Shown here piece by piece: positions 1 to 5,978 of a stretch of 10,514 nt of DNA. A program made the translations under genes and the position numbers. Position 1 is the first letter of the stretch, and each line of letters begins with the position of its first letter. The stretch covers positions 1-10,514 of the forward strand of contig JAJYAB010000041.1 of NCBI GenBank assembly GCA_021779775.1, read 5' to 3'. Source of the stretch: Actinomycetes bacterium (GTDB lineage: Bacteria; Actinomycetota; Acidimicrobiia; Acidimicrobiales; UBA8190). The notes beneath the pieces were generated by a model. It was not told where the DNA came from, did no database searches, and saw nothing but the letters and a program-made list of their open reading frames with translations.

Positions 1-1
1 C

Positions 2-388
2 GAGAACGTGGCGTTTGCCCTCGAGGTCATCGGACGGCCGAAGCATGTCATCGGCTCCCAGGTTCCCCAGGTGCTCGACCTCGTCGGCCTCAGCAAGAAG
101 CGCGACAGCCTTCCCGGCGAGCTGTCCGGCGGTGAGCAGCAGCGCGTGGCTGTCGCCCGGGCGTTCGTCAACCGCCCGCTGATCCTGCTGGCCGACGAGC
201 CCACCGGCAACCTCGACCCGACGACCAGTCAGGGCATCATGCGCTTACTGGACCGGATCAACCGAACCGGGACCACGGTCATCGTGGCGACGCACGATGC
301 CGGCATCGTCGATCAGATGCGTCGTCGGGTGATCGAGCTGGACCGCGGGACGTTGGTGCGCGACCAGGCCCGAGGTGTCTATGCCTGA
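2..388 (+). CDS. ftsE: Cell-division ATP-binding protein FtsE, C-terminal part (5' end outside window)
   Basis: The open frame enters from the left edge, so only the last 128 residues (a little over half of a usual FtsE of about 225 residues) are present. Visible are the ABC signature LSGGEQQR, the Walker B/D-loop stretch LLADEPTGNLD, and the H-loop ATHD. Walker A and the Q-loop lie upstream of the window. ADEPTGNLD followed by a short C-terminus is typical of FtsE. FtsE is the cytoplasmic ATPase that drives the membrane partner FtsX at the septum; in actinobacteria and other bacteria the complex activates a periplasmic peptidoglycan hydrolase. The very next gene is ftsX, 47 nt downstream on the same strand, which supports the name over the related LolD or MacB ATPases. 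A GTG at 8 is in frame but internal to the domain, so it is not the real start. Confidence 0.95.
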   Translation, partial: ENVAFALEVIGRPKHVIGSQVPQVLDLVGLSKKRDSLPGELSGGEQQRVAVARAFVNRPLILLADEPTGNLDPTTSQGIMRLLDRINRTGTTVIVATHDAGIVDQMRRRVIELDRGTLVRDQARGVYA

Positions 389-418
389 TCGCCTGCCGGG
401 CCGTCTCGCCCAGGCGAT
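388..418 (+). promoter_or_regulatory. Inverted repeat in the ftsE-ftsX gap
   Basis: The 8-mer ATCGCCTG (388-395) and its exact complement CAGGCGAT (411-418) flank a 15-nt loop. The left arm begins on the last base of the ftsE stop codon. The right arm abuts a run of five G (419-423), the nearest Shine-Dalgarno-like sequence to the ftsX ATG at 436. In RNA this would form a hairpin just upstream of the ftsX ribosome-binding region. It has no U-tract, so it is not a classical terminator. A role in setting the FtsE:FtsX ratio or in mRNA stability is inference; chance is possible in such GC-rich DNA. Confidence 0.4.
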
Positions 419-435
419 GGGGGCCGACCGCTGAG

Positions 436-1329
436 ATGGCGGTGTCCGTCGACTACGTCGCGCGCGAGACGGTGTCGAACCTGTGGCGCAACCGCCTGAT
501 GACGGTGGCCGCCGTACTGACCGTCGCCGTGTCGCTGACGCTCGTGGGAGCCACCTTGCTGGTCAAGCAAGGAGTGGCCCACGCGACGACCAAGTGGCAG
601 CACGGGGTCAACGTGCTGGTGTTCCTGCAGGCCGCCGATCCGGCGCCCCAGGGCATGACGCCGCAGCAGCAGGCCATCGATACGCAGCTCACCCAGCTGC
701 CCTATGTCCGTAGCTGCATCTTCCGCAACCAGCAGTACGACTATGGGGAGGCCCAGCAGCAGCTCGGCTCCGAGGTCAGCCAAGGGCTCACCGCGGGCAC
801 CACCCCGTCGTCGCTGCGCTGCGCGCTGAACGACCCCAACCAGATCCAAGCGGTCCAGCACCAATTCGGCGGCTACCCCGGCGTGCAGAAAGTTGTAGGC
901 CCTACCCAGGCGGTGAAGACCATGGAGAAGTGGATCGGGGTGCTCCAGGCGGTCTTTCTCGTAGTGGCCGTCATCCTGCTCCTGTCGGCAACCGTGCTCA
1001 TCCTGAACACCATCAGGTTGGCCATCTTCGCCCGGCGCCGCGAGGTGTCGGTCATGAAGCTGGTCGGCGCCACGAACTGGTTCATCCGGATCCCCTTCAT
1101 GTGCGAAGGGCTCGTCCAAGGCGTCCTGGGTGCCCTGGTGGCTGCGGTCGTCGTCTTCTTGCTCCACTACCTGCTGTCAGCGGCGGGGCACGACCCGACG
1201 AGCTTCCTCGGGCAGATGCGTATGCCCGTGTCGGAGGCGTTGTGGACCTGCGGGCTGATCGTGGTCATCGGGGTGGGGATCGGGTCCATCGGGTCGGCAC
1301 TCGGCATCCGCCGGTTCCTCGACAGCTGA
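436..1329 (+). CDS. ftsX: Cell-division protein FtsX (membrane subunit of FtsEX)
   Basis: This is a 297-residue membrane protein with the FtsX layout: a short cytoplasmic N-terminus, TM1 at about 22-44, an extracytoplasmic domain at about 46-168, TM2 at about 169-193, a cytoplasmic segment, TM3 at about 225-248 and TM4 at about 268-290. The stretch NTIRLAIFARRREVSVMKLV after TM2 is the hallmark coupling region of FtsX, continued by GATNWFIRIPFMCEGLVQG. FtsX transmits ATP hydrolysis by FtsE to a peptidoglycan hydrolase or its activator through the extracytoplasmic domain. That domain has two cysteines (Cys94 and Cys129) that could form a disulfide; this is inference. The ATG at 436 gives a normal-length N-terminus, but its G-run ribosome site (419-423) is about 12 nt away, a wide spacing. 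The gene follows ftsE on the same strand, presumably co-transcribed. The gene after it is not a recognisable NlpC/P60 or M23 hydrolase, nor smpB. Confidence 0.95.
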   Translation: MAVSVDYVARETVSNLWRNRLMTVAAVLTVAVSLTLVGATLLVKQGVAHATTKWQHGVNVLVFLQAADPAPQGMTPQQQAIDTQLTQLPYVRSCIFRNQQYDYGEAQQQLGSEVSQGLTAGTTPSSLRCALNDPNQIQAVQHQFGGYPGVQKVVGPTQAVKTMEKWIGVLQAVFLVVAVILLLSATVLILNTIRLAIFARRREVSVMKLVGATNWFIRIPFMCEGLVQGVLGALVAAVVVFLLHYLLSAAGHDPTSFLGQMRMPVSEALWTCGLIVVIGVGIGSIGSALGIRRFLDS

Positions 1330-1410
1330 TCCGCACCTGCTGGCGGCGCGGTGACGGCAGCAGCGCCCTGGGGGGGCGTGCCGTGGTCCACGGCTACGCT
1401 CGGGGGTCGC

Positions 1411-2238
1411 ATGGACGCGCTGCATCTGGTCGACCGCTGGCCGGTAGGCACGGCCACGGCAGGAGTGGCTACCGGATCCGGCGCCTGCTCGTTCACCGGC
1501 GACATCGAGCGGCCCTTCCCATGGGCGTCGCTGACCAAGGTTCTCGTGTCGTTGGCCCTGCTGGTGGCCGTCGAGGAGGAGACGGTGGCGCTCGACGACC
1601 CGGCGGGACCGCCTGGCAGTACGGTTCGCCACCTGCTGGCTCATGCCTCGGGGCTCGCGCCCGACAGCCCAACGGCGATCACCGTGCCGGGGCGACGGCG
1701 CATCTACAGCAGTGCCGGGTTCGACCTCTTGGGTGCGTTCGTGTCCGAGCGGTCCGGTATGCCGTTCGCCGACTACTTGGCTGGGTCGGTGCTCGAGCCG
1801 TTGGGGCTGAGCGGGACCCGCTTCGGCATCGGCGCGTCCCCCGCGGCGGGCGCCTCGGGACCCTTGCGGGACCTGGCGGCTCTGGCGACCGAGCTGTTGA
1901 CGCCGACGGTGGTGTCGGCCAGCACCCTCGCCACCGCTACGTCTGTCGCCTTCCCCGGGTTGGTAGGCGTCCTTCCTGGTTTTGGGCGGTTCGAGCCTTG
2001 TGACTGGGGCCTCGGTCTCGAGGTCCGGGGCCAGAAGCAGCCGCACTGGACAGGGAGCCGGAACGATCCGGCCACCTTCGGCCACTTCGGCCGCGCCGGA
2101 GGCTTCTTATGGGTCGATCCCCGTTCGGCGGTTGCATGCGTCGCACTGAGTGACCGCCCCTTCGGCCCTTGGGCGCGCCACGCATGGCCGGTCCTGGCTG
2201 ATGCGGTTCTGGCCGACACCGAGACCAGTGGGCCCTGA
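1411..2238 (+). CDS. Serine hydrolase of the beta-lactamase / penicillin-binding-protein-like family
   Basis: The 275-residue product has the serine beta-lactamase-fold motifs in order: S-x-x-K as SLTK (Ser40, Lys43, in FPWASLTKV), a Y-x-S equivalent at Tyr99 (IYSSAG), and a third-box HFG at 225-227 in GHFGRAGGFLWVDP. LLAHASGL (75-82) and PAGPPGSTVRHLL are strongly reminiscent of actinobacterial family-XII-like esterases and beta-lactamases. There is no signal peptide or membrane segment, so a cytoplasmic esterase or amidase seems likelier than cell-wall carboxypeptidase activity; the substrate is unknown. I chose ATG 1411 because GGGGG (1402-1406) sits 4 nt upstream and the family similarity begins at about residue 5 (HLVDRWPV). 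A GTG at 1351 would add 20 residues without a good ribosome site. The gene lies 81 nt after ftsX on the same strand and may share its transcript, but no functional link is shown. Confidence 0.85.
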   Translation: MDALHLVDRWPVGTATAGVATGSGACSFTGDIERPFPWASLTKVLVSLALLVAVEEETVALDDPAGPPGSTVRHLLAHASGLAPDSPTAITVPGRRRIYSSAGFDLLGAFVSERSGMPFADYLAGSVLEPLGLSGTRFGIGASPAAGASGPLRDLAALATELLTPTVVSASTLATATSVAFPGLVGVLPGFGRFEPCDWGLGLEVRGQKQPHWTGSRNDPATFGHFGRAGGFLWVDPRSAVACVALSDRPFGPWARHAWPVLADAVLADTETSGP

Positions 2239-2306
2239 TGCTCGGCGGGCCGGTGTGGTCGGCGGCTGTGGTCGTTCGCGTCGATCTCGCTTGGCGGCCG
2301 CCGGGG

Positions 2307-2363
2307 TGCCAGGTTGCGGTGTGTGCCAGGCTGCGGTGTGTGCCAGGCTGCGGTGTGTGCCAG
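2307..2363 (+). repeat. 17-bp tandem repeat, three copies plus a partial
   Basis: Unit tgccaggctgcggtgtg occurs at 2307-2323 (one T-for-C difference), 2324-2340 and 2341-2357, followed by the first six bases again at 2358-2363. The unit length is not a multiple of three and the array runs straight into the start of the VOC gene. It therefore fits non-coding leader or promoter-proximal DNA better than protein. Apart from this array, the 139-nt gap between the serine hydrolase and the VOC gene shows nothing I can name. Confidence 0.9.
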
Positions 2364-2377
2364 AGCAGCTCGATCCG

Positions 2378-2737
2378 GTGCAGTGCGTCAGCGCGGTGAC
2401 GCTGGTGACGATCGACATGAGCGTGGCGGTGGCCTTCTACCAGGCGCTCGGCTTCCACCTGCTCTACGGAGGAGACGGAGCTGCGTTCTCGAGCTTCCGC
2501 GTGGGCGGCGGTTACCTTAACCTCCAGCTCGACCCAGCCGGGTCTTCGCAACGTGCCATCTGGGGACGGGTCGTGTTCTGGGTAGACGACGTGGACGCGA
2601 TGCACCGGCGTGCGGTGGCAGCCGGACTTGCTCCGGCGACCGCACCTGCGGACGCACCCTGGGGAGAGCGCTACTTCCACATCCACGACCCGGACGGGCA
2701 CGAGATGAGCTTTGCTCGCCCTGTGGGTCCCGGGTAG
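2378..2737 (+). CDS. VOC-family (glyoxalase/bleomycin-resistance/dioxygenase fold) protein
   Basis: This 119-residue protein is the usual size for a single VOC polypeptide with two beta-alpha-beta-beta-beta modules. Diagnostic features are AVTLVTIDMSVAVAFYQALGF at the N-terminus (quoted residues 6-26 in part), YLNLQLDP at the end of module one, VVFWVDDVDAMHRRAVAAGL starting module two, and the C-terminal WGERYFHIHDPDGHEMSFARP. In the last of these, His/Glu positions normally contribute to the metal or ligand site (Glu109 is the expected one). The reaction cannot be deduced; relatives include lyases, dioxygenases and antibiotic-binding proteins. The start is uncertain. The open frame extends upstream to 2150, but that extension overlaps the serine hydrolase and crosses the 17-bp repeat array, and its residues look random. 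GTG at 2378 or 2357 gives a normal N-terminus; neither has a strong ribosome site. Confidence 0.8.
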   Translation: MQCVSAVTLVTIDMSVAVAFYQALGFHLLYGGDGAAFSSFRVGGGYLNLQLDPAGSSQRAIWGRVVFWVDDVDAMHRRAVAAGLAPATAPADAPWGERYFHIHDPDGHEMSFARPVGPG

Positions 2738-2841
2738 AGGGCCTCTGAGCGGCAGCTGAGCTATCGTCGCCAGCGGTCGGGGATGTCGTACGACCACATG
2801 CCCATGGTGCAGGGATCGCACGGGCGAAAGGGGGTGGCCTC

Positions 2842-3933
2842 GTGAAGGTCGGCGTGCAGATGGTCTTCCAGTCGTACCGCTACGGCGACGAGGTGACTGA
2901 TGCCCAGGTCTACGACGAGGAGGTAGCGCTGGGCATCTTGGCCGACGAGCTGGGCTATGACGCGCTCTGGCCGGTGGAGCACCACTTCGAGGATTACTCG
3001 TTCTGTCCTGACAACGTGGTGTTCCTCGCCTACATGGCGGCGGTGACCCGGCGCATCGGGCTCGGCACGGGTGCCGTCATCGTGCCCTGGAACGACCCGC
3101 TGCGCGTGGCGGAGAAGATCTCGATGCTCGACCAGGTGTCGGGGGGCCGGGTGCTCCTGGGCTTGGGCAGGGGACTGGCGCGCCGCGAGTACGAACGCAC
3201 CGGCATCGACATGAGCACTTCACGCGATCGCTTCGACGAGGCGGCGCCGATGATCCTGTCGGCGCTCGAGACCGGGGTCATCGAGGGCGACGGGCCCTAC
3301 TATCCGCAGAAGCCAGCGCCCATCCGGCCCCGGCCGTTCCGCAGTTTTCGCGACCGTACCTACTGCGTGGCCATGTCCCCGGACTCGGTCGTCGAGGCCG
3401 CCCGCATCCGGGCCCGGATGGTGATGTTCAGCCAGCGGCCCTACGACATGCAGCTCGAGTCGATCGACCGTTGGCGCGGGCTCTACCGCGAGCTGCATCT
3501 CGAGGAGCCCCCGCCCCCCGTCTGTTGCGACTTCGTCTACTGCGACGCCGACCCGGCGCGGGCCGAAGAGAAGGCCCGCCAGCACATCGTCGGCTACCTC
3601 GAGAGCGTGCTCTACCACTACGAGCTGGCCAGTGACCACCTGAAGGAAGCCAAGGGCTACGAGTCCTACGCCGCGGCGGTCGACCTGATGAAGGCTGTCG
3701 GGCTCGAGACGATGGCCGACGCCTACCTTGCCGTGAACGTGTGGGGCACCCCCGAGCAGATCGTGCAGGACCTGGCTGCCCGCCGCGAGCTGATCGGCGA
3801 CTTCGACCTCACCGCGTGCTTCCGCTATGCCGGCCTGCCGTACGCCGACGCCGAAGCCAGCCTGCGCCTCTTCGCCACCGATGTGATGCCGATGCTGCGC
3901 TCATGGGCTCCGGCTACCGCGATCCCCGGCTGA
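2842..3933 (+). CDS. LLM-class (luciferase-like) flavin-dependent oxidoreductase
   Basis: The 363-residue product is the normal size for a luciferase-like TIM-barrel oxidoreductase. It opens with the strand MKVGVQMVFQ, then LGYDALWPVEHHF (38-49, the EHHF motif of bacterial-luciferase-type enzymes), TRRIGLGTGAVIVPWNDPLRVAEKI (part of the second to fourth strands), and SGGRVLLGLGRGLARREYE (100-118), the flavin-phosphate-contacting loop region. C-terminal VNVWGTPEQIVQDL is the typical gating segment of the family. Such enzymes use FMN or coenzyme F420; actinobacteria have both, and the sequence alone does not let me choose. The GTG start is supported by AAAGGGGG (2827-2834) at 7-nt spacing and by the family N-terminus. 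It is followed by an SDR 102 nt away on the same strand, a pairing often seen in lipid, steroid or xenobiotic catabolism; the substrate here is unknown. Confidence 0.9.
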   Translation: MKVGVQMVFQSYRYGDEVTDAQVYDEEVALGILADELGYDALWPVEHHFEDYSFCPDNVVFLAYMAAVTRRIGLGTGAVIVPWNDPLRVAEKISMLDQVSGGRVLLGLGRGLARREYERTGIDMSTSRDRFDEAAPMILSALETGVIEGDGPYYPQKPAPIRPRPFRSFRDRTYCVAMSPDSVVEAARIRARMVMFSQRPYDMQLESIDRWRGLYRELHLEEPPPPVCCDFVYCDADPARAEEKARQHIVGYLESVLYHYELASDHLKEAKGYESYAAAVDLMKAVGLETMADAYLAVNVWGTPEQIVQDLAARRELIGDFDLTACFRYAGLPYADAEASLRLFATDVMPMLRSWAPATAIPG

Positions 3934-3997
3934 GGCCAAGCCCGGCCCGGCCGTGCATGCGGGGCGCCATCGCATCCGCGGTGCCGGTGTGCCAGCA

Positions 3998-4013
3998 TTC
4001 GTTCGTTCGTTCG
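3998..4013 (+). repeat. TTCG tetranucleotide repeat (four copies) in the SDR leader
   Basis: Four perfect TTCG units lie 22 nt upstream of the SDR start codon and 7 nt upstream of its GAGAGGGGA ribosome site. The array is short and may be chance, but it is the only low-complexity tract in the 102-nt gap between the two oxidoreductase genes. Copy-number slippage there would alter the leader, not the protein. Confidence 0.75.
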
Positions 4014-4035
4014 GTGGATCGAGAGGGGAATAGCG

Positions 4036-4962
4036 ATGGGCAAGTTGGACGGCAAGGTCGCCATCGTCACTGGTGGCGCCCGCGGTGTGGGCCTCGGGCA
4101 CGCCCGCCTGCTGGCCTACGAAGGCGCGGCGGTCGTGGTGAACGACCTGGGAGGTGAGTGGGACGGCAGTGGCCACGACGACCGGCCTGCCCAGCAGGCC
4201 GTCGACGAGATCGTCGCCGCCGGTGGTCGGGCCAGCGCCAACTACGACGACGTGGCCGATGCCGATGGCGCGCAACGTCTGGTGGACCAGGCTGTCGATG
4301 AGCACGGCCGGCTGGACATCCTCGTCTGCAATGCCGGCATCCTGCGCGACCGGATGGCGTTCAACATGACCGATGACGAGTGGGACGCCGTCATCCGGGT
4401 CCACCTGCGGGGCCACTTTCTGCCCGTGCGGCGGGCCGCCGCGTATTGGCGGCAGCAGATGAAGTCCACCGGAGCGCCCCCGGGTGGGCGGCTGGTCCTC
4501 ACCTCCTCCGAGGCTGGGCTCTACGGCAATGCCGGCCAGATCAATTACGCGGCCGCCAAGGCGGGTATCGCGTCGATGGCGCTGGTGCTGGCCCGGGAGC
4601 TCGAGCGCTACGGGGTCACCGCCAACGCCGTCTGCCCCCGGGCGCGCACCCGCCTGACCGAGAACACCTTCGGTGCGTTCGAGGTCAAGGCGGGCGAGTT
4701 CGACGTGTGGGACGCCGACAACGTCGCCCCGTGGGTGGTGTACCTCTGCACCGAAGAAGGTGGGCACATCAGCGGCCAGTGCTTCGTCGTCGGGGGCGGT
4801 TCGGTCGAGCTGGTGCAGATGCCTACCGTGGTGAGCAGCATCCAGAAAGACGACCGCTGGGAGATCGGCGAGCTGGCCGGCGCAGCCAAGCAGCTGTTCG
4901 GCGACCGTCCCACGCGTCCGGCAGCCTTCCCGGTCGGCGACGGCTTGCCTCTCGGCGGGTGA
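4036..4962 (+). CDS. Short-chain dehydrogenase/reductase, MFE-2 hydroxyacyl-CoA dehydrogenase-like, with C-terminal extension
   Basis: This 308-residue classical SDR has the Rossmann nucleotide-binding motif TGGARGVGLGHA (12-23), then VVVNDLGG (33-40) whose Asp after strand beta-2 favours NAD(H), and NAG (99-101). The catalytic residues are Ser158, Tyr171 and Lys175, in SSEAGLYGNAGQINYAAAK. NDLGG followed by a charged insertion, and GLYGNAGQ before the catalytic Tyr, resemble the hydroxyacyl-CoA dehydrogenase domain of multifunctional enzyme type 2. A role in beta-oxidation-like chemistry is therefore plausible but not proven. After the core (about 250 residues) there is an extension of about 50 residues ending GLPLGG. 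The ATG at 4036 has a strong ribosome site, GAGAGGGGA (4021-4029). The neighbours are the LLM oxidoreductase upstream and a nucleotidyltransferase only 10 nt downstream. The position where many SDRs have the fourth catalytic Asn reads VHLRG rather than VNLxG, as in MFE-2-type relatives. Confidence 0.92.
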   Translation: MGKLDGKVAIVTGGARGVGLGHARLLAYEGAAVVVNDLGGEWDGSGHDDRPAQQAVDEIVAAGGRASANYDDVADADGAQRLVDQAVDEHGRLDILVCNAGILRDRMAFNMTDDEWDAVIRVHLRGHFLPVRRAAAYWRQQMKSTGAPPGGRLVLTSSEAGLYGNAGQINYAAAKAGIASMALVLARELERYGVTANAVCPRARTRLTENTFGAFEVKAGEFDVWDADNVAPWVVYLCTEEGGHISGQCFVVGGGSVELVQMPTVVSSIQKDDRWEIGELAGAAKQLFGDRPTRPAAFPVGDGLPLGG

Positions 4963-4972
4963 GGCCGAGCAC

Positions 4973-5716
4973 GTGAAAGGCGTCATCCTCGCCGGGGGCA
5001 GCGGTACCCGGTTGCACCCGCTGACCAGGATCACCAACAAGCACCTGCTGCCGATCTACGACCGACCGATGATCAGCTATGCCATCGAGTCACTGGTGCT
5101 CGCAGGGATCACGGAGATGATGCTGGTCACCGGCGGCACGCATGCCGGTGAGTTCCTGCGGCTGCTCGGAAACGGGGACGAGCACGGCATCGACCGGCTC
5201 CTCTACGCGTACCAGGATCGGCCAGGTGGCATCGCTGAGGCCCTGGGCCTGGCCGAGCGGTTCGTCGGGGACGACGGCGTGCTGGTCATGCTCGCTGACA
5301 ACATCGTCGAGCACACGTTCCGTCCGACCGTCGAGCATTTCGCTGTCCAGGGCAACGGCGCCCGGATCCTGCTCACCGAGGAGCACGACCCGGTCCACCT
5401 GCGTCACCTGGGGGTCCCGGAGCTCGACGGAGACCGTCGGGTGACGCGCATCGTGGAGAAGCCCGAGGATCCTCCCAGCACCTATGCAGTCACCGGCATC
5501 TACTGCTACGATCCGCAGGTGTTCGATGTGATCGGCACGCTGGAGCCCTCTGGGCGCGGCGAGCTCGAGATCACCGATGTCAACAACTGGTACGTCGGGC
5601 AGGGGACTATGGAGTACGACGTCCTCGACGGGTTCTGGGGCGATGCCGGCGAGTCCATCGACGCCTACTACGCGGTGAACGACTTCGTCCGAATCCATGG
5701 CGCCAACAAGACCTGA
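4973..5716 (+). CDS. Short RmlA-like sugar-phosphate nucleotidyltransferase
   Basis: The 247-residue protein starts with the nucleotidyltransferase signature MKGVILAGGSGTRLHPLT and K-H-L-L-P-I-Y-D-R-P-M-I, with the catalytic-type Lys23. It continues with the base-contact segment PGGIAEALGLA (84-94), the metal-binding Asp109 in LADN, EKP (162-164), YAVTGIYCYD (171-180), RGELEITDVNNWY and GFWGDAGESIDAYYAVNDFV. These match glucose-1-phosphate thymidylyltransferases and relatives, which couple a sugar-1-phosphate to dTTP or UTP to make an NDP-sugar and pyrophosphate. It is shorter than the roughly 290-residue RmlA, lacking the C-terminal allosteric extension. The exact sugar and nucleotide are not determinable. 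The GTG start gives the exact family N-terminus, with GGGTGAGG just upstream overlapping the SDR stop; the 10-nt gap suggests co-translation with the SDR. No other dTDP-sugar gene (rmlB, C or D) is in the window. Confidence 0.9.
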   Translation: MKGVILAGGSGTRLHPLTRITNKHLLPIYDRPMISYAIESLVLAGITEMMLVTGGTHAGEFLRLLGNGDEHGIDRLLYAYQDRPGGIAEALGLAERFVGDDGVLVMLADNIVEHTFRPTVEHFAVQGNGARILLTEEHDPVHLRHLGVPELDGDRRVTRIVEKPEDPPSTYAVTGIYCYDPQVFDVIGTLEPSGRGELEITDVNNWYVGQGTMEYDVLDGFWGDAGESIDAYYAVNDFVRIHGANKT

Positions 5717-5832
5717 CGTCGGGAGAGGCCGGATCCGGGTCGCCCGCACGAGCTGCTGGTTGCATCCTGGCGGGCCACCTCGGCGTGGCGACGCGTGCAG
5801 GCGACTCCCGGTTACGACCGCAAGGTACGGAC

Positions 5833-5848
5833 GGAGAGAGCGTTCTCC
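5833..5848 (+). other. Small inverted repeat between the nucleotidyltransferase and GGDEF genes
   Basis: GGAGA (5833-5837) and TCTCC (5844-5848) are exact complements; a G-T pair could extend the stem around a 4-nt loop. It lies 117 nt after the nucleotidyltransferase stop and has no T-tract, so it may be a weak terminator, a protein-binding site or chance. The rest of the gap from 5717 to 5832 shows nothing I can name. Confidence 0.3.
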
Positions 5849-5853
5849 ATCGC

Positions 5854-5884
5854 TAGGGTATGAGCGGAAATAGGGTGTGAGCGG
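5854..5884 (+). promoter_or_regulatory. Paired direct repeat TAGGGTrTGAGCGG upstream of the GGDEF gene (candidate promoter/operator)
   Basis: Two 14-mers, TAGGGTATGAGCGG (5854-5867) and TAGGGTGTGAGCGG (5871-5884), are identical at 13 of 14 positions and offset by 17 bp. Each starts with TAGGGT, a good match to the actinobacterial -10 consensus TAnnnT. This could be two -10 elements, or a tandem binding site for a regulator placed over the promoter. I see no convincing -35 box upstream of either. The site lies 95-125 nt upstream of the preferred start of the GGDEF gene. Function is inferred from position and repetition only. Confidence 0.45.
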
Positions 5885-5978
5885 GGGATGATCGTGCGGC
5901 GTGTGGTCGGCGAAGGTCCGGCGGTATCGAAGGGAGCCGACCGACGTGCGGTTCGACCCTGGATGCAGCGGAGCGGCC

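Noticed and set aside
379..1167. Minus-strand 262-codon frame antisense to ftsX
   Set aside because: It is an Asp/His/Gly-rich shadow without motifs, opposite an unmistakable FtsX.
1337..1367. Hairpins after the ftsX stop as a terminator
   Set aside because: Two mutually exclusive stems of 5-6 bp (1337-1342 with 1358-1363, and 1345-1349 with 1363-1367) are weak, have no T-tract, and are expected by chance at this GC content.
930..2003. Plus-strand 357-codon frame overlapping ftsX and the serine hydrolase
   Set aside because: Its translation is Arg/Gly/His-rich without domains, while the two overlapping frames encode recognisable proteins.
2307..2363. CRISPR array
   Set aside because: The 17-bp units are directly adjacent with no spacers, and no cas gene is present.
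2150..2377. N-terminal extension of the VOC protein
   Set aside because: It overlaps the end of the serine hydrolase and translates the 17-bp tandem repeat into Cys-rich residues not seen in VOC proteins; family similarity starts at about 2384.
3901..5040. Minus-strand open frame of 379 codons antisense to the SDR gene
   Set aside because: It is a shadow of the SDR reading frame with no motifs; the plus strand carries intact Rossmann and YxxxK motifs and a strong ribosome site.
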